A stretch of 51,626 bases of DNA from Alphaproteobacteria bacterium (lineage in GTDB: Bacteria; Pseudomonadota; Alphaproteobacteria; Rhizobiales; CAJQND01). The position numbers and the translations under genes were made by a program. The number at the start of each line of letters is the position of its first letter. Within the stretch, counting starts at the first letter, position 1. The DNA lies in NCBI GenBank assembly GCA_024227565.1, contig JAAEUE010000124.1:1-51626 (forward strand), given 5' to 3'. Under the pieces are notes generated by a model. The model was not told the DNA's origin, did no database searches, and worked only from the letters and a program-made list of their open reading frames with translations. Positions 18,362 through 27,061 of this stretch are shown here, piece by piece.

Positions 18362-19606
18362 TCAAGTCACCGCAGAGCACACCGAAAACTTCGGCTCCCG
18401 CCACATTTCCGTTTCCATGATGTCCTTCAGGATTGCCACGGCGTTCCAGACATCCTCATGAGAAATGTACAGCGGGGCGAAGCCGAAGCGCAGGATGTTG
18501 GGCATACGGAAATCGCCCACCACGCCGCGAGAGATCAAAGCCTGCATGATGGCGTAGCCGTCTTCATGGGTGAGGGCCACCTGGCTGCCGCGTTTTGCAG
18601 CATCGCGCGGGCTGAAATGACCAAACCCATGGCTGGCACACTCCTGGTCAACCAGGGCCATAAACAGGTCCGTCAGCTGCATGCTCTTGGCCCGCACCTG
18701 GGCAAGGTCCACCCCGTCCATCACGTCAAGCGCCGCACTCAGCGCCCGCATGCCCAAAATGGCCTGGGAGCCGCACAGGAAGGCCTTGATCCCAGGCTCT
18801 GGCCGGTATGCCTGCTCAAACTCAAACGGCGCGGCATGACCCCACCAGCCCGACAGAGGTTGCCGGATCTTGCCGTGATGGCGCGCAGCCGCATAGACCC
18901 ACGATTGCGATCCGGGCCCGCCGTTCAGATATTTGTAGGTGCAGCCAATGGCCAGATCCACGTTGCAGTCATCAAGGGCAACCGGAACGATGCCAGCGCT
19001 GTGGCACAGATCCCAGATCATGATCGCCCCGGCCGCTTGAACTTGGCGGGTGATCGCGGCCATGTCGAAGAGTTCGCCCGTGCGGTAGTCCACATGTGAC
19101 AAAAGCACGACCGCCACATCGCCGTCCAACACATCGTCAAGGGCCGCGCCATTCTCGCCCAAGAGGCGGCGGGTCAGGTTTGGTCTGCCCTGCATGGCGC
19201 CTTCGGTTATGTAGAGGTCGGTGGGGAAGCCGCCGGCCTCGGTCACGATCACCGAACGCTCTGAACGCATGGCAAGACCGGCCTGCACGGCTTTGTAGAT
19301 ATTCACAGAGGTGCTATCGCTCACCACAACCTGGCCCCCGCCTGCGCCCAGCAAGGGCCCAAGCTTGCGGCCGAGGGCCATGGGCAACTCCCACCAGCCG
19401 GCATCGTTCCAGCTGGAGATCAGGCCCTGGCCCCACTCTTCGCTCACCGCGCGGGCCATTTCAGCGGGGATGGACTTGGCCATGGGACCGAGCGAGTTGC
19501 CATCCAGATAGATCAACCCGTCGGGCAATTCAAAACGCTCCCGGAGTGTGGCAAGGGGATCTGCGGCATCCAGTGCGCGAACGTCGTCATGTGATGTGGT
19601 GTTCAT
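18362..19606 (-). CDS. kynU: Kynureninase
   Basis: A 414-residue PLP enzyme of fold type I. It begins MNTTSHDDVRALDAADPLAT; the ATG at 19606 has AAGG upstream, and the longer open frame upstream is not used. Typical kynureninase stretches are present: IYLDGNSLGPM, VVSDSTSVNIYK, LLSHVDYRTGELFDM, WDLCHSAG and CTYKYLNGGPGS (PLP lysine in TYKYLN). It cleaves L-kynurenine to anthranilate and alanine. No kynA or kynB is in the window, so the pathway is completed elsewhere. It is divergent from the gene at 19698; an inverted repeat between them may be the operator. Confidence 0.93.
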   Translation of the reverse strand: MNTTSHDDVRALDAADPLATLRERFELPDGLIYLDGNSLGPMAKSIPAEMARAVSEEWGQGLISSWNDAGWWELPMALGRKLGPLLGAGGGQVVVSDSTSVNIYKAVQAGLAMRSERSVIVTEAGGFPTDLYITEGAMQGRPNLTRRLLGENGAALDDVLDGDVAVVLLSHVDYRTGELFDMAAITRQVQAAGAIMIWDLCHSAGIVPVALDDCNVDLAIGCTYKYLNGGPGSQSWVYAAARHHGKIRQPLSGWWGHAAPFEFEQAYRPEPGIKAFLCGSQAILGMRALSAALDVMDGVDLAQVRAKSMQLTDLFMALVDQECASHGFGHFSPRDAAKRGSQVALTHEDGYAIMQALISRGVVGDFRMPNILRFGFAPLYISHEDVWNAVAILKDIMETEMWREPKFSVCSAVT

Positions 19607-19629
19607 GACCTTGAGTTTATCCCGGTTTG

Positions 19630-19647
19630 GCGAAGACAACCATTCGC
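19630..19647. promoter_or_regulatory. Inverted repeat in the kynU / DSD-like divergent interval
   Basis: GCGAA (19630-19634) and TTCGC (19643-19647) are in perfect inverted orientation with 8 bases between, extended on both sides to TTG and CAA with one base of slippage. It sits midway between the divergent starts. kyn genes in other bacteria are under Lrp/AsnC-type KynR; whether that applies here is inference. Confidence 0.35.
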
Positions 19648-19697
19648 AATCTGTGCTTAAACAATCGCTCATCAGACAACAAGACACGGGATCAAAA

Positions 19698-20780
19698 ATG
19701 GACCAGGCCGCACTGAAACAAGAGATCAGCAACCGCTTCGGCTCGCCGTGTGCGGTGATTGATCTGGACAGGGTCGAGGCCAACATTGCAAAGCTGCAGC
19801 GCCAGTGCGAGGCCGCCGGCGTGGCCAACCGGCCCCATGTGAAGACCCACAAGAGCCCGGTGCTCGCCAAGATGCAGATCGAGGCCGGCGCCTCCGGCAT
19901 AACCTGCCAGAAGCTCGGCGAGGCTGAGGTGATGGTGGATGGCGGGTTGGACAATATCCTGATCAGCTACAACCTGTTGGGCGCAGAAAAGATGGAGCGC
20001 CTGGGCGCGCTGAGCCGGCGGGCCAACATCTCCGTGGTTGCCGACAATCCGGTGGTTGTGGAGGCGCTGACGGAAGCTGGCCGCGTTGCCGGACGGCCCA
20101 TCAATGTACTGGTGGAATGCGACACCGGGCAGGAGCGGGCCGGCGTTGAGACCTCAGGCGAGGCGGTCACGCTCGCCAAGGACATCGCCTCGCGGCCTGA
20201 ACTCAGCTTCAAGGGCTTCATGTTTTACCCGCCCGTGGAAGGTTGGCCGATAACCCAAACCTTATACGATGAAGCCCGCGCCGGCCTTGCCGATGCGGGC
20301 CTGCGTGCGGAGATCGTCTCGACCGGAGGCACGCCCAACCTGGTGAACATCGGCCAGCTGGACGGCGCAACCGAGCACCGCTCGGGCACCAGCATCTTCA
20401 ATGACCGCATGATGATGGATTGCGAGGCTGCCACCCTCAATGACTGCGCGCTGCATGTATACGCCACCGTGGTCAGCCGGGCCGGGCCGGAACGGGGCAT
20501 TCTGGACTCTGGCTCCAAGACCCTCACCTCCGATCCAGGCGGGCTCGACGGCTTTGGCCATATCTTGGAACATCCTGACGCCCGCATTAAGGGCTTTTCC
20601 GAAGAGCATGGTTTTCTTGATCTCAGCGCCTGTGGGCCGAAGCCTGAAGTTGGCGAGATCGTTCGGGTCGTTCCCAACCATGTGTGTGTGGTGGTCAACA
20701 TGATGGACCGGCTGGTCACCGTGCGCGGCAACGAAATTATCGGAGAGCTGCCCGTTGCGGCCCGGGGGAAGATTTCCTGA
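19698..20780 (+). CDS. D-serine dehydratase / D-threonine aldolase-like PLP enzyme
   Basis: A 360-residue fold-type III (alanine-racemase-like) PLP enzyme. RPHVKTHKSP contains the PLP lysine (Lys49), ECDTGQERAG is the family's acidic loop, and PNHVCVVVNM near the C-terminus supplies the His-x-Cys zinc ligands characteristic of eukaryotic-type D-serine dehydratase and related D-threonine aldolases. It should act on a D-beta-hydroxy amino acid. The ATG at 19698 gives the correct length; the open frame continues upstream but is shadow. The 3' end overlaps the convergent DUF1194 gene by 44 bp. Confidence 0.82.
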   Translation: MDQAALKQEISNRFGSPCAVIDLDRVEANIAKLQRQCEAAGVANRPHVKTHKSPVLAKMQIEAGASGITCQKLGEAEVMVDGGLDNILISYNLLGAEKMERLGALSRRANISVVADNPVVVEALTEAGRVAGRPINVLVECDTGQERAGVETSGEAVTLAKDIASRPELSFKGFMFYPPVEGWPITQTLYDEARAGLADAGLRAEIVSTGGTPNLVNIGQLDGATEHRSGTSIFNDRMMMDCEAATLNDCALHVYATVVSRAGPERGILDSGSKTLTSDPGGLDGFGHILEHPDARIKGFSEEHGFLDLSACGPKPEVGEIVRVVPNHVCVVVNMMDRLVTVRGNEIIGELPVAARGKIS

Positions 20781-21462
20781 AGCTCACCGGAACCTCAAGC
20801 TCCTTCTTCAGCTTCTTGTGCATGGCACGTTCAAAGTCTGAATAACGCTCTGCGGTGATCACAAAGGCGCCCGGTCCGGCGATCACGTTCTCGCGGTAAT
20901 ATTGGTCAAGGATCGAAAGATCTGTTCGGACCGCCAAGCCGTTCACCGATATGCCGAGTTGTTCGGCGATCGCCTTTGTGGATTGGGGTGTGGGGCCGGC
21001 ATTGTTGACCCCGTCACCGGACACATCGATCTTGCGCAGCTTACCCACGTATTCGTTTTCGACGATGGATTTCATCGCCGCGCCGATCGCCGTTCCAATG
21101 GCGGTGAAATAGCCCACGTTCTCGCGTTTGGTGCGCTCCACCTGCCGGGAGAAATTGAGGATTGAGCCCCGCGACTTGAGCACCTGCCACGGCACGGTGT
21201 GTTTCTCGCTGGTCCAGCCGCCCCACTGGATCAGCGTAACCGCGACCCCGTCGTAGAGCCCGATCAGGTCTATGACATCCTGGGCGCGAAACGCCTGGGC
21301 AATGCCGCGCATCTGCAAGGCGTATTCTTCGTTGTTCACGCTCAGTGAGGTGTCCACCGCCAACACCAGTTCAACTGAAACAGGCGTTTGCGCTGTTGCC
21401 GGCGGTCCGGCCGATGCCATCATCAGGACGCCCGCAATCGCCAACTTGACCGGCTGCTTCAC
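20737..21462 (-). CDS. DUF1194 exported von Willebrand A-like protein
   Basis: A 241-residue protein with a signal peptide (residues 1-24, ending ATAQ) and a VWA-type fold: VLAVDTSLSVNNEEYALQM carries the DxSxS metal site, with GTAIGAAMKSI and KIDVSGDGVNNAG continuing the Rossmann-like domain. This is the DUF1194 family, common in Rhizobiales, function unknown, presumed periplasmic. The GTG start has GAGGAG upstream. Its last 44 bases overlap the last 44 of the convergent PLP enzyme gene, an uncommonly long coding overlap. Confidence 0.88.
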   Translation of the reverse strand: MKQPVKLAIAGVLMMASAGPPATAQTPVSVELVLAVDTSLSVNNEEYALQMRGIAQAFRAQDVIDLIGLYDGVAVTLIQWGGWTSEKHTVPWQVLKSRGSILNFSRQVERTKRENVGYFTAIGTAIGAAMKSIVENEYVGKLRKIDVSGDGVNNAGPTPQSTKAIAEQLGISVNGLAVRTDLSILDQYYRENVIAGPGAFVITAERYSDFERAMHKKLKKELEVPVSFRKSSPGPQRAALR

Positions 21463-21596
21463 GCAAGCACTCCTCTACAGTCAGAGACCGGACATCGTAC
21501 ACCCTATTTGTTCATGGACAAAAACTCATTGGCGCTCTCATTCCAGGCCGCTATGCTTTGGCTTCAAAACGGCGATTATAGGTGAAGGATGCGCCT

Positions 21597-22769
21597 ATGA
21601 GTTCGGGCAACGGCCAGGCGCAAGGCATGAGCAAACCCAAAACCCGGAGAAACAAATTGCAGCGTCTTCTGTGCTGTGTGGTGCTGGGCCTTGCGGCCCA
21701 CGCGGCGCCATCAGTTGAAGCGGCAGAGTGCGAGCAACCAGCGAAAGTCTGTGATGCACGAGGTGCCGTGTTCCGGATTTCCGCCTTTGACCCGGTGGGC
21801 AGCGCAGTGCGCGTTGGAGCCAAGCGTCTGATCACCTCGCGCCACATTGTGGCCGACCGAAAGACTGTGGATCTGTTCTTGCCCGACGGCACAAAACTCA
21901 CCGCGCAGGTGCAACCGTCTGGATATGCGGGCGACGCCATTCTGCTCATTGCCGAAGGCTTGCCGGATGGCCCGCACCTCACCGCCGCCACAGTTCAGCA
22001 AGGTGCCTCCGTTTTCACAATCGGCGCGGACATTTCCAAACGCCGTATCAGGGCTTACGCGCCGGGCAAGGTTCAATTGTTGCCGGCCGAAGGCAAACCA
22101 CTGTCCCGCATCCACCATTCCGCTTACACCCAGCAGGGCAACAGCGGCGGGGCGCTGGTGAACGGGTCTGGTGAGCTCGTTGGCATTGTCGCATCTGGAG
22201 GGGAGGGGCGGTTTGAAGCGGTTCCTGCTGCGGCACTCGCGGTCTTGCAGGCTGATGCAACCGACGAGGCGGCGCAAAAGGGTGCGGAGATCGGGAACGC
22301 GATCAAGGTCTGCACGCTCAATCTGGAGCGGCTCCATGGCCAGCGGGGCCTCCTGTCCGATGACGTGGCAAAGGCGCTCGCCACCTCCTGCCGGCGCACG
22401 GAGAACCGGCAATACTATGATCTGGCGGGGCAAACCCTCAGCCAGCGGCGAAGGTTGGAGACAGCCCTCGGGTTGTTTGAGGCTTCGGTGGCGCAAGACC
22501 CCAACGCGGTGAACAGCCGCCTTAACCTGGTGATCACCTATCACATAGCCCGGCAATATGAGCGCGAGCTGCCCCATTTGCAGTGGCTGATGGAGCATGC
22601 GGGCGACAATCTTCAAGTATTGCGCTTTGCCATTCAGGTTGGCGTGTGGACCGGCGATAAAGCACTGGCCGAACGGGCCTTTGCAAAACTGAAGCAAGTC
22701 AACCCAAACGCGGCACCGGCTGCCGAGCGGTTCATGAAGTCGCCGCCGCCGAGGCCCGCACCGCTCTAG
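21597..22769 (+). CDS. Exported trypsin-like serine protease with C-terminal helical/TPR region
   Basis: A predicted 390-residue protein; the ATG at 21597 has AAGGA 7 bases upstream. A signal peptide follows a basic start (about 1-43). The S1-type triad is visible: His in LITSRHIVADRK, Asp in GYAGDAILLIAEG, and Ser in TQQGNSGGALV, as in HtrA-like proteases, but no PDZ domain follows. From about residue 270 there is a helical TPR-like region (ETALGLFEASVAQDPNAVNS) that may bind partners. It is convergent with the S8 protease, overlapping by 4 bp. Role in envelope protein quality control is inference. Confidence 0.8.
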   Translation: MSSGNGQAQGMSKPKTRRNKLQRLLCCVVLGLAAHAAPSVEAAECEQPAKVCDARGAVFRISAFDPVGSAVRVGAKRLITSRHIVADRKTVDLFLPDGTKLTAQVQPSGYAGDAILLIAEGLPDGPHLTAATVQQGASVFTIGADISKRRIRAYAPGKVQLLPAEGKPLSRIHHSAYTQQGNSGGALVNGSGELVGIVASGGEGRFEAVPAAALAVLQADATDEAAQKGAEIGNAIKVCTLNLERLHGQRGLLSDDVAKALATSCRRTENRQYYDLAGQTLSQRRRLETALGLFEASVAQDPNAVNSRLNLVITYHIARQYERELPHLQWLMEHAGDNLQVLRFAIQVGVWTGDKALAERAFAKLKQVNPNAAPAAERFMKSPPPRPAPL

Positions 22770-24079
22770 CCGTCATCTGCCGGGTTGGGGATCCAGCCCC
22801 AGCGCACCTTTGGCCCGGAGCGTTCAAAGCTGGGGCCGGTCAATTTTTGGATGGCCGCTTTCAGCTCGGGTGCTGACCACTTCGGGTTTTGCGCCAGTAG
22901 CCGCGCGGCAAGGGCCGCCACCCGGGGCACTGCGTAGCTGGAGCCGGAGGCATGGCCCCGCGCGCCGCGATGGTCGGTCACTTCAACCCGTTCGGCGGGC
23001 ACCATCAGATCGACACTGTTTGCCCCCCAGTTTGAACCCGGCGCCAAGCGTCCGGAGATTGTGGAGGAAGTGACAACCAAAACATTCTCCAGACCAAAAG
23101 AGGCCGGGTACACCGGCTGCTCATCAATGTTGCGGCCATTGTTGCCGGCAGACACCACAAACAATATGTCCGCGTGCTTGGCAGCCGCTTGCTTGAACGC
23201 GGTCCATTGGCTTTCCGCATTGCTGCCAAGGGGCATGGCCACGATCTTCGCGCCATTGGCCGCAGCATGTTCCAGCACCTGAGGCATGCGGCTCATGTCG
23301 GGACGCGGATAGCGGTAGGGAATGAGCCGCAGCTCAGGCGCCTCGCGTACCAAGACGCTGGCGACCAAGGTGCCATGGTGCAGCGGAAAGAAGGGGGAGC
23401 GTGCAGCGTCCACATCAAACGGCCGCTCATCCATATCCCAGAAATCATAACCCACCAGCTTGCCCTCCCGCGACCGGGCCAAGCGGGCCGTGATGGCTGG
23501 CAAGGTGTAGTTCACACCGCTGTCGATCTGCGCGACCGTCACGCCGCCGGGATCGGCCCCATTTGGAACGGCCGGGTTGAGCGGTTCGCGCCGATCGGTT
23601 GGCGCAAGCGTCTCATCCAGATGCACCAGCCACTGCGCCCGTCCGGCTGCGTCGAATTCGATCAAGCGTCCGCTCGCGATATCGCAAGAAGGGTCCGTCC
23701 GGATGGAGAGAACTGGGTGCGGGCGGCCACCATGCCTTTGAGCATAAGATAAGCTGGCCCGTCTTAGCTGGCCGTTAGATACCGACAGCAATATCGATAC
23801 CTCGCCGCCCTCCTCAACAGAAAAGGAGATTTGCCTCTGAGCCAAGCCGGCGCCCGAACCAGGTTCAACCACAGTCACCGTCTGGCCGATCAATTTGGTC
23901 AACTCGCGCGTTGGCGCCTCGGGACTGCGGCAGGCAGCCTGAAGCATGCCGGCGAGCTTTCCCCTCTCAAGGGCCTGAGCCCCGTGGCTCAAGCAGGTGA
24001 AAGTCAACAGCAAGACCGCAGCGCTGAACAAGAGCTTCATCAGATCGTTCAGATGGGTGAAATTATTGAGCCTTCTCAT
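22766..24079 (-). CDS. Exported subtilisin-family (S8) serine protease
   Basis: About 437 residues. The signal peptide is MRRLNNFTHLNDLMKLLFSA followed by AVLLLTFTCLSHGAQA; the ATG at 24079 has AAAGG upstream, other ATGs at 24085 and 24040 are possible. A propeptide-like region (about 40-165) precedes the catalytic domain, with Asp in VAQIDSGVNY, His in FPLHHGTLVASVL and Ser in ASGSSYAVPRVAAL; the oxyanion Asn lies in VVSAGNNGRN. It should be an active periplasmic or secreted protease. Divergent from the oxygenase gene at 24137 and convergent with the S1-type protease. Confidence 0.88.
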   Translation of the reverse strand: MRRLNNFTHLNDLMKLLFSAAVLLLTFTCLSHGAQALERGKLAGMLQAACRSPEAPTRELTKLIGQTVTVVEPGSGAGLAQRQISFSVEEGGEVSILLSVSNGQLRRASLSYAQRHGGRPHPVLSIRTDPSCDIASGRLIEFDAAGRAQWLVHLDETLAPTDRREPLNPAVPNGADPGGVTVAQIDSGVNYTLPAITARLARSREGKLVGYDFWDMDERPFDVDAARSPFFPLHHGTLVASVLVREAPELRLIPYRYPRPDMSRMPQVLEHAAANGAKIVAMPLGSNAESQWTAFKQAAAKHADILFVVSAGNNGRNIDEQPVYPASFGLENVLVVTSSTISGRLAPGSNWGANSVDLMVPAERVEVTDHRGARGHASGSSYAVPRVAALAARLLAQNPKWSAPELKAAIQKLTGPSFERSGPKVRWGWIPNPADDG

Positions 24080-24136
24080 ACGCATTACCTTTGATACTGT
24101 TTTACGGATCATGCGGCCAACAAGGAAGCGCGCGCC

Positions 24137-25324
24137 ATGCAGGAGATTTCTTCTTCGTCTGACAGCTTGGTCAAGCTGGACCAAGGCGCTTCCAGCTTGG
24201 ATCTGACCTGGCAGGATAAAACCTGCTCCACTTTTCACCATATCTGGCTGCGCGATAATTGCCGCTGCAAAACCTGCGGCGACCCCGCCACCGGTCGGCG
24301 CAGTCTGCGGCTGACCGATCTGGCCCTGGACATCAAACCGGTTGCAGCATCGCTGAGCGAGCAGGGGGATCTATGTTTGACATGGCCGGATGGCCACACA
24401 AGCACGTTCTCCATCGCCTGGTTAAGACGGCATGCCTATGACACTCTCTCGCGCAAATCTTCAGCGTTTACACCTGTGCTTTGGACAGAAGGCACGCGGA
24501 GCGCCCCGCCCCGTCTGGTTTTCGATAAGGTCATGACAGATGCTGAAACCTTCCTCACCATGCTCCATCATGTGCGTGACCACGGCTTGTGTTTCCTGCA
24601 CGGCGCGCCTTCCCAAGCAGGCAGTTTGGAGCCGCTGGCCGAGAAGATAGGCCCGGTCCAGGAAAGCAACTTCGGCCGGGTTCAGAACCTTGTGGTGGAT
24701 GAGACCAAGCAAAGCGTTGCCAACAGAACCGTTGCGCTTAAACCCCACACCGATGAACCTTACCGGGCCTCGCCACCAGGCATCTTGCTGTTCCATTGCG
24801 TGGAGACCGATGTAACCGGCGCCGGCTCTCCACTGTTCATGGATGGCTTCGCCTTGGCCGAGCAGCTCCGGGCCGAGGACCCTGAAGCCTTTGAGGTGTT
24901 GACCCGTCACAACTGCACTTTCCGCCGGCATTTCGCAGGGGATGTGGATCTGATCGCAGAGGCGCCGGCAATTTCCGTTGATGAGTTCGGCAATCTCAGC
25001 GGCATCCGCATCAACGACCGGGTGGCCGCACCGTTGGCCATCGCGCCGGAGGATGTGGAGGTCCATTATCGCGGCATGCAGCGATTGCTGACCCTTGCTG
25101 AGGATGAAAGCCTTGCCATCAAGCTGACCCTGCGTCCTGGAGATGTGGCGGTCTTCGACAATCACCGCATTTTGCATGGGCGCACGGAGCTCAGCATGAA
25201 AGGCCGGCGCTTTCTGCAATGGCTGCAGGTGGAGCGCGGTGACTTTCACAGCACCATGCGCATCATGGCCGATCGTCTTGAAACCCAGAGGGGCATCGCG
25301 CCCCTGCTGCGCGGCGCCTACTAA
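24137..25324 (+). CDS. Gamma-butyrobetaine hydroxylase-like Fe(II)/2-oxoglutarate oxygenase
   Basis: A 395-residue two-domain protein of the BBOX/TMLH family. The N-terminal zinc domain has IWLRDNCRCKTCGDPATGRR (Cys42, Cys44, Cys47) with a His in AWLRRHAYD, as in gamma-butyrobetaine hydroxylase. The C-terminal double-stranded beta-helix (TauD fold) has the iron ligands in KPHTDEPYR and FDNHRILHGRT and the 2-oxoglutarate Arg in GRRFLQWLQ. It could make carnitine, but the neighbours are AruI-like and AruH-like genes, not carnitine genes, so a related cationic substrate such as 4-guanidinobutyrate is possible. AAGGAAG precedes the ATG; the 3' end overlaps the aruI-like gene by 4 bp, convergent. 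Confidence 0.85.
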   Translation: MQEISSSSDSLVKLDQGASSLDLTWQDKTCSTFHHIWLRDNCRCKTCGDPATGRRSLRLTDLALDIKPVAASLSEQGDLCLTWPDGHTSTFSIAWLRRHAYDTLSRKSSAFTPVLWTEGTRSAPPRLVFDKVMTDAETFLTMLHHVRDHGLCFLHGAPSQAGSLEPLAEKIGPVQESNFGRVQNLVVDETKQSVANRTVALKPHTDEPYRASPPGILLFHCVETDVTGAGSPLFMDGFALAEQLRAEDPEAFEVLTRHNCTFRRHFAGDVDLIAEAPAISVDEFGNLSGIRINDRVAAPLAIAPEDVEVHYRGMQRLLTLAEDESLAIKLTLRPGDVAVFDNHRILHGRTELSMKGRRFLQWLQVERGDFHSTMRIMADRLETQRGIAPLLRGAY

Positions 25325-26934
25325 CCTGCAACCGATGCGCGGATCTCCGGATCGCGGACCTCAATGAAGGAAGGGCCATCAGCCGCCAGCGCGGTTGTGA
25401 TCGCAGCCGTCAGGGCGTCCAAAGTGGCCGCATGTGCGCTGTTCCAGCGGTAGGCCTTGGCCAGCGCCTGGAAATCTGGGTTCTTTTGCACCACGCCAAC
25501 CTTGGTGATGCCTGCATCGCTCATGTCGTCGGCGATCTGTTGCAGGGCCTCATTGTTCCACATGATGACGATGAGCGGCACACCCAGCTCTTCAGCCAGA
25601 GCCATCTCCTGCATGGTGTATTGAAAGCCCGCGTCCCCCACCAGAGCCACAACGGCCCGGTCCCGCTCGGCAAGCTTGGCACCCAGGGCAGCCGGCAGGC
25701 CGTAGCCTAAAGTGCCGTAGCCAATGGGGTGGAACCAATTGCCGAACATGGAGCTGGGATAGGCCACATTGCCGGTGTAGGCGATCTGGGTCATGTCCGT
25801 GAACACGCTACTGTCTTCTGGCAAGGCTTCGCGAATGGCCTCTAGAACGGCCCGGTGTATCTGGGCGGTCTCGGGCGCAACGGCAGCTGCATTGGCCGCT
25901 CTGGTGGTGTCAAAATCTACCTGCAGCGGGTTGGTTTCGCGGCGTTTGGCTAATGCGGCGAACTTCCGCGCCGTGTCTGCCGCATCTGCCTTGATGCCTA
26001 ACGATGTGGCGCCCTGTCGTTCCAACAATTGATCGTCCAGGTTCACCACCACTTTGCGCTCCGGCAGCGGCATGGTCTCACACCAATAATCTGTATTTGC
26101 CATTTCGGTGCCGAGCGCGATCAAAAGATCGCACGAGGCCAGAAGATCTTGCGTGGCCGGGGTGGTGAGGGTTGTGCCCAGATAAAGCGGATGGTCAAGC
26201 GGCAGAACACCTTTGGCATTGGTGGTGGAAATAACCGGAATGTTGAGGCCCTCGGCGATTTCCACCACGGCATCGGTAGATCGCACGATGCCTCCGCCAG
26301 CGATGATGATGGGCCGTTCAGCGCTGTTGATCATTTCGGCGGCGGCGGCAAGATCGGCATCCTCGGCCTGCGGCGGTCCTGGAATATTGCGTACTGCCCA
26401 ACTTCCTGCCGCGGCCTCTTTGAAGAGCGGCAAGGGCACGTGAATATGACACGGCAGAGGACGCTCGCTGGCAAACACCGTGAAGGCCTCGCAAATGAGA
26501 TCTTTCAGGCTTTCCTGATCAGTCGCAATCTCGCTGAAACCTGCAAGGTCCTGGGTCACGGTTGTTTGGTCGGCAATTTCGTGTAGCCGGCCGATGTTGT
26601 GACCGTTCTCTGCGGGCGGATTGACCGGTGATATCACCAGCATGGGCGTTGAATCCGAATAGGCCTGGCCCATGGCGGTTGCAAGATTGGTGACGCCGGC
26701 GCCGGTGATCACAAAGCACGCTGCAGGCCGGCCTGAGAGCCGCGCATAGCCGTCCGCCATGAAGCCGCCGCCCTGTTCGTGGCGCGGTGAGATATGGCGA
26801 ATCTTGCTGTTGGCAAGACCTCTGTACAGCTCGATGCTGTGGGTTCCGGGAATGCCGAACACCGTATCGATGCCATAGGCTTCCAACAGTTCAACAATCG
26901 CTTCACCAACCGTCTTGTGATCTGAATCCGACAT
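25321..26934 (-). CDS. aruI: ThDP-dependent 2-oxoacid decarboxylase, AruI-like
   Basis: A 537-residue acetolactate-synthase-type enzyme with the Pyr domain (catalytic Glu in SPRHEQGGGFMADGYAR), a central domain, and the PP domain ThDP/Mg motif from GDAGFQYTMQEMALAEELG to NNEAL. The divergent partner is an AruH-like transaminase, so the best reading is 5-guanidino-2-oxopentanoate (2-ketoarginine) decarboxylase of the arginine transaminase pathway. A different acetolactate-synthase-like role remains possible. The ATG at 26934 has GGTGGAG ten bases upstream and gives a family-like start MSDSDHKTVGEAIVELL. Confidence 0.78.
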   Translation of the reverse strand: MSDSDHKTVGEAIVELLEAYGIDTVFGIPGTHSIELYRGLANSKIRHISPRHEQGGGFMADGYARLSGRPAACFVITGAGVTNLATAMGQAYSDSTPMLVISPVNPPAENGHNIGRLHEIADQTTVTQDLAGFSEIATDQESLKDLICEAFTVFASERPLPCHIHVPLPLFKEAAAGSWAVRNIPGPPQAEDADLAAAAEMINSAERPIIIAGGGIVRSTDAVVEIAEGLNIPVISTTNAKGVLPLDHPLYLGTTLTTPATQDLLASCDLLIALGTEMANTDYWCETMPLPERKVVVNLDDQLLERQGATSLGIKADAADTARKFAALAKRRETNPLQVDFDTTRAANAAAVAPETAQIHRAVLEAIREALPEDSSVFTDMTQIAYTGNVAYPSSMFGNWFHPIGYGTLGYGLPAALGAKLAERDRAVVALVGDAGFQYTMQEMALAEELGVPLIVIMWNNEALQQIADDMSDAGITKVGVVQKNPDFQALAKAYRWNSAHAATLDALTAAITTALAADGPSFIEVRDPEIRASVAG

Positions 26935-26962
26935 GGTTAAATGCTCCACCGCCAATATTCAT

Positions 26963-26984
26963 TTCGGGGCATATGATCCCGGAA
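26963..26984. promoter_or_regulatory. Inverted repeat between the aruI-like and aruH-like genes
   Basis: TTCGGGG-N8-CCCGGAA type symmetry (TTCnGGG and CCCnGAA arms, 22 bases in all) is centred near CATATG, about 30 bp before the aruI-like start and about 80 bp before the aruH-like start. Its position suits an operator controlling both genes; no regulator gene is adjacent, so the binding protein is unknown. Confidence 0.35.
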
Positions 26985-27061
26985 CGTGAGGCGGGTAAAG
27001 CTGAATTCTTGTGATTCTCACCGACAAGTTGCTGGATCGGTTCGTTAAAGGATGCCTCGAG

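Noticed and set aside
19607..19954. Long N-terminal extension of the kynU reading frame
   Set aside because: It would overlap the coding start of the divergent PLP enzyme and is not part of known kynureninases; the ATG at 19606 with AAGG upstream is normal.
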